Shown piece after piece: positions 49,796 to 57,851 of a stretch of 64,000 nt of DNA. Both the position numbers and the translations under genes were made by a program. The notes under the pieces are model-generated. The model was not told where the DNA came from, did no database searches, and was given only the letters and a program-made list of their open reading frames with translations. The first letter of the stretch is position 1. Each line of letters begins with the position of its first letter. The DNA is from Xanthomonas sp. F10 (GTDB lineage: Bacteria > Pseudomonadota > Gammaproteobacteria > Xanthomonadales > Xanthomonadaceae): assembly GCF_014206815.1 (NCBI RefSeq), contig NZ_JACHNP010000004.1:186001-250000 (forward strand), given 5' to 3'.

Positions 49796-50089
49796 TCAGG
49801 CCGTACTCGAGACCACGTGGCCTGTCCCCGCGTTGCCGTTCGCCCAGAGCGTGAAATCGGCGCCCGCCGGGAAATGTGCAATTGCGTCAGGCATCAACAA
49901 CTGTACCGCGGCCCGGAACGTATCGCCGGGCGACGGGCGACCGGAAAAGGTGAGACGGGCCGACCACGGTTGCTGATCGATGCAGAGAATGGCGCACCAT
50001 TGGCCGGAGGCGAGCGCAGTTGCCTTGCTTCCTGATTGCGCAGGAAGCAGATGCAGATCGGCGAGGAAGTGATGCGGCATGTCATGCAT
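49796..50089 (-). CDS. Small hypothetical protein
   Basis: A 97-residue soluble protein of unknown function. It has short beta-type stretches (CAILCIDQQPWSARLTFSGR, FTLWANGNAGTGHVV) that resemble small OB- or EF-Tu-domain-like proteins, but this is not enough for a name. It follows the DUF2695 gene by 15 bases on the same strand; ATGs at 50089 and 50080 are both possible. Confidence 0.65.
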   Translation of the reverse strand: MHDMPHHFLADLHLLPAQSGSKATALASGQWCAILCIDQQPWSARLTFSGRPSPGDTFRAAVQLLMPDAIAHFPAGADFTLWANGNAGTGHVVSSTA

Positions 50090-50104
50090 CAGGCAGCTGT
50101 CCGG

Positions 50105-50404
50105 TCACGGCTTGCCCCAGCGCTCCTCGACATTGAAAAGCACCTCGCAATCGCAGAAGCCGCCGTGTGCGCCAAGCCAAGGGATGACCGACTCCGGAGC
50201 GACGCCGTGGGACGCGAGGAACTGGGTGGTGAGCCGCAAGGAATGATCGCAGCCATCGGCGAGCGCGTCATTCAAGTGATCGAACAAGGCCCAGAGCATT
50301 TCCTTCGGGAGCGGAAGGGCTGCCTCGTCAGATGATGCGCGCTGCTCGGACTCCTTCGTGCTGCGGAGCGCTTTGCGACCTTGAGCGTTGGTGTCTTGTG
50401 TCAT
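50105..50404 (-). CDS. DUF2695 domain protein
   Basis: A 99-residue protein. Residues 33-97 fit DUF2695: MLWALFDHLNDALADGCDHS, LRLTTQFLASHG and GGFCDCEVLFNVEERW. The GCDH and CDCEVL blocks are the conserved heart of this family of unknown function, and its Cys/Asp/Glu residues could bind metal. Same strand and close to the gene at 49796. No clear ribosome site before the ATG. Confidence 0.85.
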   Translation of the reverse strand: MTQDTNAQGRKALRSTKESEQRASSDEAALPLPKEMLWALFDHLNDALADGCDHSLRLTTQFLASHGVAPESVIPWLGAHGGFCDCEVLFNVEERWGKP

Positions 50405-50473
50405 TGTCGATGTCGCTGGAGGAAAACGATGGTGCCGCGTAAGTAGTCGGGGAGCACGACGCGCGCCGGATGA

Positions 50474-50776
50474 TCAGCCGGCCCGGATCCAGGCCTTGAT
50501 GGTCAGGGTGACACGTTGGCGCGTCTCGACATCTGCTTTGCGAACCAGATATGGCGAACGATTGCCCAAGACCCCCGGCGCGGTCGACTGCACGCGCTCG
50601 GCGAGCTGCGCGATGAAATCACGCCCGAGCGCGCGGTACTGCGCAACTTCCTGGGCAGTTAGCGCCATGGTCCACGCGTAACCGACCGGGCCATGGCTGC
50701 AGTTGACGTCAAGCAGAAGCGTCTCGCCGTCGCGCAGCAGAAACCAGGCCAGCGGTTCGTGCTCCACTACCTGCAT
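50474..50776 (-). CDS. Small hypothetical protein
   Basis: A 100-residue soluble protein of unknown function (MQVVEHEPLAWFLLRDGETL; LLLDVNCSHGPVGYAWTMAL). The start at 50776 is supported by CAGGAGGGCGCC. The frame is open further upstream only as a GC artefact. Confidence 0.75.
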   Translation of the reverse strand: MQVVEHEPLAWFLLRDGETLLLDVNCSHGPVGYAWTMALTAQEVAQYRALGRDFIAQLAERVQSTAPGVLGNRSPYLVRKADVETRQRVTLTIKAWIRAG

Positions 50777-50858
50777 GGCGCCCTCCTGCGATGCGCGAGG
50801 ACGACGCCCTGCGCGGGGTTGTACCACCTTGCATGCATGACGTAACAGCTCCTGTCGC

Positions 50859-51092
50859 CTACGTCGACGGCTTGTTCTTGCTGTACACGATCTTCTTGCT
50901 TCCCGCCGCACAACTGCCGATGACCTTGCGATCCTTGACGTCGGCGCTGTCGACGATCTCCAGCGTGTAGTCCTTGACACCGTGGGCATCGAGTTTCGCA
51001 GTGAGCTCGGCCTTCAATTCATCGCAATTCTTGCGGGCAAGCGCCGGCGACGAAGCGAGGGCAAGTAACAGGAAGGCGATCGCGTATTTCAT
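50859..51092 (-). CDS. Secreted DUF1161 family protein
   Basis: A 77-residue protein with signal peptide (MKYAIAFLLLALASSPALA) and a DUF1161 domain: NCDELKAELTAKLDAHGVKDY then TLEIVDSADVKDRKVIGSCA. Two Cys remain in the mature part and may form a disulfide. Function unknown; common in Pseudomonas and Xanthomonas. Confidence 0.88.
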   Translation of the reverse strand: MKYAIAFLLLALASSPALARKNCDELKAELTAKLDAHGVKDYTLEIVDSADVKDRKVIGSCAAGSKKIVYSKNKPST

Positions 51093-51333
51093 GATGGGGC
51101 CGATGGTGGAGGAAAGGGATCTTTCGGAGCCAGCAAAATGAGGTACTGAACTTCACGGTGGAGCCGAACATTTGCCTATGGCGAGCGATTGGTGAGACCT
51201 GGATGCTCGTATCGAGTGTAGCAACTTGCCGATTGCGCCCATCGCCAAGACCGTCGCACGCCCTGGCCGTCCACAGCGCCAGCCGCGGCAGGCGACGCGC
51301 TGGTGAGGGTGTGCGAGTCGTGCTGCATCGCAT

Positions 51334-51870
51334 TCAGGGATCGGCCCAGATGCCCGAGTCATACATCAGCCGCATCGTGTAGTTGAGCTGCAGCGTCTGG
51401 TTGGGGCCGCAGGCGATCTGCGTGGTCTTGTCCGACGCTCCAGGTCCGGAGACGGAGATGGACGAGGCGGATCGGAGCGGGTCGAACAGGCTGTACCGGT
51501 AGCCGCCGTTGCTGAACTCGATCGATGCGTTGCCGTTCAAGAACGAGCGATAGCTAAAAAATCCTGTCGGCGGCTTCTTCTCGGCGGGGTAATGCAGCAC
51601 CAGCTTCCCACCCTCCGACGCCCGATACTGCAGGTAGCCCGAGGTCCGGTTGACTAGCTTCGACGAGCACAGCGAGAACACGCGTTTGCGCGTTTGGCAG
51701 GTCCACAGCGTGAGCTCTTCCTTCTCGCAGAGCGGGCTGTGTTGGTACTCGCTATCGGATTCCTGCAGTGTCGCCTTGGTGATGGATGACACTGGCTCCG
51801 AAGCCGGTGCTGCGAGCGGCAGGCCCAGCAAGGCCGCTGTCATGGCGATGCCTGCCATTGTCTTCTTCAT
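51334..51870 (-). CDS. Secreted hypothetical protein next to the cassette array
   Basis: A 178-residue protein with signal peptide (MKKTMAGIAMTAALLGLPLA, cut near PAS). The mature part has Cys in CEKEELTLWTCQTRKRVFSLC, a beta-rich middle (GYLQYRASEGGKLVLHYPAE, FSNGGYRYSLFDP) and an end QTLQLNYTMRLMYDSGIWAD. Family unknown to me. It lies just beyond the weakest attC-like site (51914-51962), so it may be either the last cassette gene or the first chromosomal gene. AAAGG lies before the ATG. Confidence 0.75.
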   Translation of the reverse strand: MKKTMAGIAMTAALLGLPLAAPASEPVSSITKATLQESDSEYQHSPLCEKEELTLWTCQTRKRVFSLCSSKLVNRTSGYLQYRASEGGKLVLHYPAEKKPPTGFFSYRSFLNGNASIEFSNGGYRYSLFDPLRSASSISVSGPGASDKTTQIACGPNQTLQLNYTMRLMYDSGIWADP

Positions 51871-51913
51871 TTTTTGCCTTTCGCGGCGGACCATGTCAAG
51901 GGAAGGTGGAGTG

Positions 51914-51962
51914 CGTAAACGACGCCGTCGACCTTCGGTAAATTTTGCATCGACTATTAGGC
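51914..51962 (-). repeat. Possible degenerate attC site E
   Basis: On the minus strand it begins GCCTAAT (one base from the RYYYAAC consensus), which contains the stop codon of the upstream gene, and ends GTTTACG (poor match to GTTRRRY). The inner arms CGATGC/GCGTCG pair only weakly. Weaker than sites A-D. Confidence 0.4.
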
Positions 51963-52325
51963 GTTCTTCTCTGGCGCTGAACCAGGCCCGGCGTCCAGAC
52001 CCGATGGGTCCGACCCAAGCAGGTCCTCAAACAGCATGGGCGCGTCATCTGGTTTGACCCCTGGATCCGCCATTTTATAGAGCGTGTCGAACACGGCCTC
52101 ATAGGATGCCATGCGATAGATGAGGGACAGGTCGCGTCTCGATGCTCCCAAAGAAAGCAGTCGTTCCAGGACAGGGCCGACGTCCCCGAATGGACCATCG
52201 GGGTGCTGCTGCGATGTATTGATTACATTGTCTATCCAGACCTCCTGCATCGGCGAATTGATGATTTCGCTCCACAGTGAACTTAGGAATTCTTCGCGGT
52301 TTGGGTACTCTTCTAAATCATCCAT
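51957..52325 (-). CDS. Cassette-encoded hypothetical protein
   Basis: A 122-residue acidic protein (MDDLEEYPNREEFLSSLWSE; PFGDVGPVLERLLSLGASRR; ends GSAPEKNA). Base composition is clearly lower in GC than chromosomal neighbours. Its stop codon lies inside the left core of attC-like site E, a usual arrangement for integron cassettes. No recognised domain; no signal peptide. Starts 38 bases after attC D. Confidence 0.75.
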   Translation of the reverse strand: MDDLEEYPNREEFLSSLWSEIINSPMQEVWIDNVINTSQQHPDGPFGDVGPVLERLLSLGASRRDLSLIYRMASYEAVFDTLYKMADPGVKPDDAPMLFEDLLGSDPSGLDAGPGSAPEKNA

Positions 52326-52362
52326 GTTGTAGTAATCTTGTATGCCTAGGAGCGAGTTTTGT

Positions 52363-52421
52363 TTCTAACACCTGAGTTAAGCCGCACCGCGAAGCGGCGT
52401 CGGCTTGGACGAATTTTTAGC
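52363..52421 (-). repeat. attC-like recombination site D
   Basis: Minus strand: left core GCTAAAA (degenerate), inner hairpin AAGCCGACGCCGCTTCGCGG with its inverse, right core GTTAGAA. The palindrome CCGACGCCGCTTCGCGGTGCGG is of the same family as attC sites of mobile integrons. The stop of the gene at 52417 falls in the left core. Confidence 0.7.
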
Positions 52422-52785
52422 TGCCAGCCTTAGAAAGGAAGGCGGCCAGTTCCCGGTCGCCGCGGACCAGACCAGCGGCAGCCGCATATGGGTCGAACTC
52501 GCGCGCGACGACATCGGCCACGGGCAGCCTGATCGCCGGAAAGCCTTCCGCAACCAGCGCTTCAGCACCTGCGACCCTAAGGAGGTACTGGACGATGAAT
52601 CCACCGACGATCATGACTAGGAAACCAACGTCTTCTTCCGGGACCTGCTGATCCTTCAGCCAGCGATCAAGGTGCGGTGCAACCGAAGCGGGATCGAGAG
52701 GCGCGCCCGTTTGGTGAAGCCCGATGCGCCCGAGGACATCATCCAGCATGGGCGCGGTTTGTTCGAGTAACTGGTACGCATCCAT
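52417..52785 (-). CDS. Cassette-encoded hypothetical protein
   Basis: A 122-residue protein of unknown function with one hydrophobic segment near residues 56-70 (VGFLVMIVGGFIVQYLLRVA) and a generally acidic start (MDAYQLLEQTAPMLDDVLGR). The ATG lies four bases from the recombination point of attC C and the stop lies in attC D, so it fills one complete cassette. No domain recognised. Confidence 0.78.
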   Translation of the reverse strand: MDAYQLLEQTAPMLDDVLGRIGLHQTGAPLDPASVAPHLDRWLKDQQVPEEDVGFLVMIVGGFIVQYLLRVAGAEALVAEGFPAIRLPVADVVAREFDPYAAAAGLVRGDRELAAFLSKAGS

Positions 52786-52789
52786 TGGC

Positions 52790-52845
52790 GTATAACGCCT
52801 AAGCTAAACAGCGCCAAAGGCGTTGGCTTGAATGAATTGTTAGGT
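52790..52845 (-). repeat. attC-like recombination site C
   Basis: Minus strand: left core ACCTAAC (exact RYYYAAC), stem-forming CAAGCCAACGCC ... GGCGCTG, right core GTTATAC. The stop TAA of the DUF4272 gene lies within the left core. Confidence 0.75.
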
Positions 52846-53598
52846 GTCTGTCGAGATGTCATCCCACTCTTGATCCATATATCCAATGAGCCAGTTGAGG
52901 GCATGGTGCCTCTCCATGGTTACTCCCGGATCTAGAGATGCTGGGGCTTGCTTGCCGTTTATCCTGGCATCAACTACCGCCCAGTGATAGCGATAGATTA
53001 GATCCGCCTCATCCAGGATCTCTTCTATGGGCCGTAGCTTGGAATCAGAAATAAACTGTGAGGAAGTGCGTTCGTGTAGGAACTTCACAGCGCGTGGGAC
53101 GTCGCAGATTTCGGTGGGCTTTCCCAACGCCTCGACGTAGCCAAGCGACCACAGCAGAGTCCATGCAGCCTCATAACGCCAAGCAAACTGGATTCGGTCA
53201 TGGGTAGTAGGAGATTGCTGCTGAACGAAGGCCGCCTCGTTGGGCGTGAAGTGTCCATCGAGACCATAGTCTTTGACGATCTTGTCGACAATAGGCTGCT
53301 CTAGGCCTTCACCTTTAACGGCCACGACTAGTAGGGCCATTGCCCGCCACGCAATTTCCTCTTTGGTCCTGCGTTTGACATCTCGGACATCCTCAATTGC
53401 CGGAAGATGTTCGATGACTGGCACCCCTTCCGATTTGAGTCGGGCGACTGAACGTGTTCTCCGCTCGAGCGACGCCCCTGTTGCGTTGGATTCCATGACC
53501 TTGATCTTTTCCTTCCGATCTTCGATAGGGGATGTCTCTTGCGCACAGGAAGACAGCGCGAGAAGCATCAGAACTGAGGCAAGAGAGCGAGAATGCAT
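52840..53598 (-). CDS. Cassette-encoded DUF4272 lipoprotein
   Basis: A 252-residue predicted lipoprotein (signal peptide MHSRSLASVLMLLALSSC, lipobox LSSC). The body fits DUF4272: IAWRAMALLVVAVKGEGLEQ, FTPNEAAFVQQQSPTTHDRI, then WRYEAAWTLLWSLGYVEALG with the following KPTEICDVPRAVKF. DUF4272 proteins are often found near polymorphic toxin or immunity loci; here it is an integron cassette gene bordered by attC B and C. GC content is low for this genome. Possible immunity-type function is inference only. Confidence 0.85.
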   Translation of the reverse strand: MHSRSLASVLMLLALSSCAQETSPIEDRKEKIKVMESNATGASLERRTRSVARLKSEGVPVIEHLPAIEDVRDVKRRTKEEIAWRAMALLVVAVKGEGLEQPIVDKIVKDYGLDGHFTPNEAAFVQQQSPTTHDRIQFAWRYEAAWTLLWSLGYVEALGKPTEICDVPRAVKFLHERTSSQFISDSKLRPIEEILDEADLIYRYHWAVVDARINGKQAPASLDPGVTMERHHALNWLIGYMDQEWDDISTDT

Positions 53599-53604
53599 GG
53601 GGGC

Positions 53605-53661
53605 ACGTAACGCTTGAGTTAAGCGGCGGCGAAGCCATCCGCCTTGAACGAATGGTTAGCC
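53605..53661 (-). repeat. attC-like recombination site B
   Basis: Minus strand: left core GGCTAAC, hairpin arms AAGGCGGATGGC and GCCGCCGCTT, right core GTTACGT. The DUF4272 gene starts seven bases beyond its right core. Confidence 0.72.
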
Positions 53662-53664
53662 TGC

Positions 53665-54027
53665 CTAGTCATACACGACGCCGGGGTTCATTGCTTTTGG
53701 TGAAAACCAGACAAGATTGTACCGCTCGTAAAGAATACGAGCCTGCTCCTGCCAAATAAAATGGCAGCTTCCTCGCCCGGTGCGTCCCGACGCCCTTGCA
53801 CGCTCCGTAGCCTCGGCGCAAGCGGATTCGATAAGTGCGGAAGTTTCTGGTGCGAACTCTAGCGGTCACGAAGGCCGCGAGAACTTTGGAACTGCTGACT
53901 GGCCAATAGAACGCGCTCGCGCAGCAAGGGCTCCATGGCAGCAAGCACGACGGATGCGCGCGCGAGTGGACAGCCAGTAGCCTTGTGATACGAGAGAGCA
54001 TCTTCTTGTGTGACGAGTGATGTCATT
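53665..54027 (-). pseudogene. Decayed cassette gene (stop and probable frameshifts)
   Basis: The frame starts at an ATG eight bases beyond attC A (MTSLVTQED) and its stop lies just before attC B, which is a perfect cassette gene position and 121 codons long. A TGA interrupts it at codon 54. Codons 10-53 look non-coding in this frame but protein-like in the next one (ALSYHKATGCPLARASVVLA, then AMEPLLRERVLLASQQFQSS), whereas after the TGA the first frame is protein-like again (EFAPETSALIESACAEATER ... QEQARILYERYNLVWFSPKA). Two small frameshifts would explain this. No known domain. Confidence 0.6.
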
Positions 54028-54034
54028 TGTGAGG

Positions 54035-54094
54035 GCTAACGTCTGAGTTAAGCCTCGCCGCGAAGCGGCATCGGCTTGGACGAATTGTTGGGCC
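54035..54094 (-). repeat. attC-like recombination site A, nearest ilvD
   Basis: Minus strand: left core GCCCAAC, then AATTCGTCCAAGCCGATGCC, GCTTCGCGGC hairpin, and right core GTTAGCC. Core and arms (CAAGCCGATGCCGCTTCGCG) are almost identical to the well-known attC of the aadA cassette of mobile integrons. 60 bases long. Confidence 0.85.
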
Positions 54095-54095
54095 T

Positions 54096-54304
54096 CAGCA
54101 TAGCGGGCCGGCCACCTGTTCGAGGAAGTCCAGCGGTGCGCAGTCCGCTGGATGGTCTAGGGGCGGCGGCGAGCGTCAAAGGCGTCAGGAAAAATAATGC
54201 AGCAGCGGCGTTTGTGATCCCGCGTCGGGACTGAAGTCCCTCCCACAGTGCGATGCCAAAGCGCCATGAAGACCGTGGAACTCCACGGCCTCCATGACAA
54301 CACC
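54096..54304 (-). other. ilvD-array junction with REP element and gene remnant
   Basis: 209 bases between the ilvD stop and attC A. No integrase gene is present. Directly before attC A a short frame ends (…DCAPLDFLEQVAGPLC, stop near 54096), which looks like the C-terminus of a lost cassette gene; it opens only about 27 codons earlier. A REP-like element (TCGGGACTGAAGTCCCTCCC) lies at 54222-54246. Confidence 0.55.
54222..54246. repeat. REP-like element (GGGACT/AGTCCC type)
   Basis: Same sequence as at 27038-27065. It lies between the ilvD stop and the attC array. Confidence 0.7.
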
Positions 54305-56143
54305 TCACCCATCCAGCATCGCCTTGTCCCGCACCGCCCCCTTGTCCGCACTGGTCGCCAGCAACGCATAGGCTTTCAATGCAGTGCTCACCTTCCGCGG
54401 CCGCGGCTCAGCCGGCTTCCAGCCGCGGGCGTCCTGGTCGGCGCGGCGCGTGGCCAGTTCCGCGTCGGAGACCAGTAGGTCGATGCGGCGCTGTGGGATG
54501 TCGATGCGGATGCGGTCGCCGTCGCGGACCAGGCCGATGGCGCCGCCGGCCGCGGCCTCGGGCGAGGCATGGCCGATTGACAGGCCGGAAGTGCCGCCGG
54601 AGAAGCGGCCGTCGGTGAGCAGGGCGCATTGCTTGCCCAGGCCCTTGGACTTCAGGTACGACGTCGGATACAGCATTTCCTGCATGCCGGGGCCGCCCTT
54701 GGGGCCTTCGTAGCGGATCACCACCACGTCGCCGGTTTTGACGTCGTCGGCGAGGATGCCCTTGACCGCGGCGTCCTGGCTTTCGAACACCTTGGCGTTG
54801 CCCTCGAACACGTGGATGGATTCGTCCACGCCGGCTGTCTTCACCACGCAGCCGTCCTCGGCGATATTGCCGTACAGCACCGCCAGGCCGCCCTCCTGCG
54901 AGTAGGCGTGGGCGACGTCGCGGATGCAGCCGGTGGCGCGGTCGGCGTCCAGGCTCGGCCAGCGCGTGGCCTGGCTGAAGGCGACCTGGGTGGGGATGCC
55001 GGCTGGCCCGGCCTGGTAGAAGGTCTGCACGGCGGGGTCGTCGCTCTGGGTGATGTCCCACTGCGCGATGGCGTCGGCCAGGCTGCGGCTGTGCACGGTG
55101 GCCTGGTCGGTGTGCAGCAGGCCGCCGCGCGCCAGTTCGCCGAGGATGGCGACGATGCCGCCGGCGCGGTGCACGTCCTCGATGTGGTACTTCTGCGTGT
55201 TCGGCGCCACCTTGCACAGCTGCGGCACGCGCTTGGACAGGCGGTCGATGTCGCGCAGGGTGAACGGTACTTCGGCTTCCTGCGCGGCGGCGAGCAGGTG
55301 CAGGATGGTGTTGGTGGAGCCGCCCATCGCGATGTCCAGGGTCATCGCGTTCTCGAACGCCTCGAAGGTGGCGATGCCGCGTGGCAGCGCGCGCGGGTCT
55401 TCGGCACCGTACCAGCGGTGGCACAGTTCCACTGCGGTGCGGCCGGCCTTGAGGAACAGTTGCTCGCGGTCGGCATGAGTGGCGACCACGGTGCCGTTGC
55501 CGGGCAGGGCCAGGCCCAGCGCTTCGGTCAGGCAGTTCATCGAGTTGGCAGTGAACATGCCCGAACAGGAGCCGCAGGTGGGGCAGGCACTGCGCTCGAA
55601 CGCGGCGACCTTCTCGTCGGAGGCGGTGGGGTCGGCGGCGATCACCATCGCGTCGATCAGGTCCAGGTTGTGGTCGGCGAGCTTGGTCTTGCCGGCTTCC
55701 ATCGGCCCGCCGGAGACGAACACGGTGGGGATGTTGAGGCGCAGGGCGGCCATCAGCATGCCGGGGGTGATCTTGTCGCAGTTGGAAATGCACACCAGTG
55801 CGTCGGCGCAGTGCGCGTTGACCATGTACTCGACCGAGTCGGCGATGATCTCGCGGCTGGGCAGCGAGTACAGCATGCCGTCGTGGCCCATGGCGATGCC
55901 GTCGTCCACGGCGATGGTGTCGAATTCCTTGGCCACGCCGCCGACGCGCTCGATCTCGCGCGCGACCAGCTGCCCGAGATCCTTCAGGTGCACGTGGCCG
56001 GGCACGAACTGGGTGAAGGAATTGGCGATGGCGATGATCGGCTTGTGGAAGTCGGCGTCCTGCATGCCGGTGGCGCGCCACAGTGCGCGGGCGCCAGCCA
56101 TGTTGCGGCCGTGGGTCGAGGTCTTGGAGCGATAGTCGGGCAT
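54305..56143 (-). CDS. ilvD: Dihydroxy-acid dehydratase
   Basis: A 612-residue enzyme of branched-chain amino acid synthesis: it dehydrates 2,3-dihydroxy-isovalerate and -methylvalerate to the 2-oxo acids. Fe-S cluster Cys residues are in [11 protein letters not shown] and [20 protein letters not shown]; other marks are [42 protein letters not shown], and the C-terminal [20 protein letters not shown]. The start at 56143 ([12 protein letters not shown]) matches the family. In Xanthomonas this gene is the known flank of the chromosomal integron, which agrees with the attC sites found beyond its 3-prime end. Confidence 0.96.
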   Translation of the reverse strand: MPDYRSKTSTHGRNMAGARALWRATGMQDADFHKPIIAIANSFTQFVPGHVHLKDLGQLVAREIERVGGVAKEFDTIAVDDGIAMGHDGMLYSLPSREIIADSVEYMVNAHCADALVCISNCDKITPGMLMAALRLNIPTVFVSGGPMEAGKTKLADHNLDLIDAMVIAADPTASDEKVAAFERSACPTCGSCSGMFTANSMNCLTEALGLALPGNGTVVATHADREQLFLKAGRTAVELCHRWYGAEDPRALPRGIATFEAFENAMTLDIAMGGSTNTILHLLAAAQEAEVPFTLRDIDRLSKRVPQLCKVAPNTQKYHIEDVHRAGGIVAILGELARGGLLHTDQATVHSRSLADAIAQWDITQSDDPAVQTFYQAGPAGIPTQVAFSQATRWPSLDADRATGCIRDVAHAYSQEGGLAVLYGNIAEDGCVVKTAGVDESIHVFEGNAKVFESQDAAVKGILADDVKTGDVVVIRYEGPKGGPGMQEMLYPTSYLKSKGLGKQCALLTDGRFSGGTSGLSIGHASPEAAAGGAIGLVRDGDRIRIDIPQRRIDLLVSDAELATRRADQDARGWKPAEPRPRKVSTALKAYALLATSADKGAVRDKAMLDG

Positions 56144-56387
56144 GGGAGCAGCGAACGTGCGGGCGGGGAGGCTGGCGATGGTGGCGCGATCGGATCGTTG
56201 CTGCTGCAACCGTCCCGGCGGCCACCGGGTGGGCCGTTCACGTTAGCACGCGCGCTGGCGCCGCCGCGCCCCGGCCAGGAGTGCGAAGCGGGTCGCAGAC
56301 CTGTCCGCACCCGCTTGGCAGACTGCGGAGGCCGGTGCGTCAGGGGGCGTAGGCCCGGCTCGCCCATCACGACCACAGGAGGTGTCC

Positions 56388-57749
56388 ATGCTTCGGCATG
56401 TGCGTTCGTCGTCTTCCGCTGTTTCCTCCCCCACCCCGTCCCTTGCCTCCACCCCGGTCGATCCGGGCCGCCGCAGCGTGCTGCGCGCCGGTGTCGGCAT
56501 TGCCGCCGGCGCTGCACTCTGGGGCCTTGGCGGCCAGGCCCGTGCCGCCGGCACGCTGCCGTTCGCAGGCCTCAACCTGTCCGGGTTGGCGTCCAACAAC
56601 TTCGTGGACAACGCCATCATCGACCGGCACTACCGCGACATCCGCGACCAGCACATCGCCGCCGCCGGCGCCTGCCCGCTGTTCCGCCTGCCCACCACCG
56701 CCGCACGCTTCAGCACCGGCCAGGGCATGCCGCTCAACGCCACGTATTGCGACCAGGTCGAGCAGGTGCTGAATCGGCTCGCGCAGCGCGGCAAGGTGGC
56801 GATCCTGGAGTTGCACGACTACATGCGCCTGCCGATCAAGGTCGCGAGCAAGTCCGGTTACCGGCGCGATGGATCCGGGCAGTTGATCGGGCCGGATGGG
56901 CGCGCGGTCACCGACCCCGCCGACCAATCGGTGTGGAACGGGACCTACCGCAAGGGCAATTTCCTGTACCTGGCCTATTTCGACCCGGCCGACACCCTGC
57001 TCAAGCTCTACGAGTACCGCGTGATCGGCACGCCGGGCTGCACGCTGTACAACGCCGCCGGCCTGCCGGATCTGTGGAGCCGCATCGTGCAGCGCTTCCG
57101 TTCGCATCCGGCGATCTTCGGCTGGGGCCTGATGAACGAGCCCTACGAGGGGCCGGAGTACAACGCCGACGGCAGCAAGCTGGTAATGGCCGACCACTGG
57201 CTGCGCACCGCCACCGCCACCGCGGCGCGCATCTTCGATTTCGACCGGTCCCACTATGTGTTCGTCTGCGGCAACGAATACGCCAGCGCCCGCCGTTGGA
57301 AAGAGGCGTCGAACAACCTGGACACGATCCCCGACCCGTACGACCGCATCGTCTACGAGGCGCACAACTACCTCGACAACGAGGGCCAAGGCGGAGGCGC
57401 ATGGGCCAATCCCAATGAATCCGTTGCGCCGGACACCGGCATCGAGATGGTCGCGCCGTTCATCGACTGGCTGGCACACAGAGGCAAGCGCGGTTTTCTC
57501 GGCGAGCACGGCTATCCGGCGGGCAATGCCAGCGCGGAATTGGCGACCAAGCGCATGCTCGCGCACCTGCAGGCCAACAACATCCCCAGCACGCAGTGGT
57601 GCTTCGGGCCCGGCTGGCCGGACAACGACGTGCTGGGCATGAGCCGCGACGTCGGCATGGACATCCAGGTCAAGTCCAACATCGCCGCGGTGCAGCCGTA
57701 TTTCGACGCGCGCCTGTCCAGCTACGTGCCGCCGCCGCCGACGAGCTGA
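56388..57749 (+). CDS. Tat-exported glycoside hydrolase family 5 (endoglucanase-like)
   Basis: A 453-residue secreted glycosidase. A twin-arginine signal (GRRSVLRAGVGIAAGAALWG) ends near ARA. The GH5 barrel begins at FAGLNLSGLASN; the acid/base Glu251 is in GWGLMNEPYEG and the nucleophile Glu373 in RGFLGEHGYP, with the supporting ELHDYMRLP and YEAHNYLDNEG stretches. Substrate is probably beta-1,4-glucan (cellulose), a plant cell wall polymer. The ATG at 56388 has AGGAGG five bases upstream; GTG 56382 overlaps that site. Confidence 0.9.
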   Translation: MLRHVRSSSSAVSSPTPSLASTPVDPGRRSVLRAGVGIAAGAALWGLGGQARAAGTLPFAGLNLSGLASNNFVDNAIIDRHYRDIRDQHIAAAGACPLFRLPTTAARFSTGQGMPLNATYCDQVEQVLNRLAQRGKVAILELHDYMRLPIKVASKSGYRRDGSGQLIGPDGRAVTDPADQSVWNGTYRKGNFLYLAYFDPADTLLKLYEYRVIGTPGCTLYNAAGLPDLWSRIVQRFRSHPAIFGWGLMNEPYEGPEYNADGSKLVMADHWLRTATATAARIFDFDRSHYVFVCGNEYASARRWKEASNNLDTIPDPYDRIVYEAHNYLDNEGQGGGAWANPNESVAPDTGIEMVAPFIDWLAHRGKRGFLGEHGYPAGNASAELATKRMLAHLQANNIPSTQWCFGPGWPDNDVLGMSRDVGMDIQVKSNIAAVQPYFDARLSSYVPPPPTS

Positions 57750-57781
57750 CGCGTCGCGACTGCGTCCGCAGCGACGTCCAA

Positions 57782-57811
57782 CCGCCGGCCGCGGGTTTCC
57801 GCGGCCGGCGG
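57782..57811 (+). terminator. Strong hairpin after the GH5 gene
   Basis: Perfect 13-bp stem (57782-57794 with 57799-57811), loop GTTT, 33 bases after the stop codon. No long T-run. Confidence 0.75.
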
Positions 57812-57851
57812 AACCGGGCATCATCGTGGCTGGACTCAGGAAGACGTTGCC

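Noticed and set aside
53669-54001. 110-codon open frame on the minus strand in the first cassette
   Set aside because: Arg/Ser-rich composition; another frame starts and stops at the expected cassette positions and looks more protein-like, though broken.
54096-54176. Possible C-terminal intI fragment before attC A (reads RSPPPLD...)
   Set aside because: The RSPLD-like similarity to integrase ends is too short and the frame is closed after about 27 codons; could equally be a lost cassette gene.
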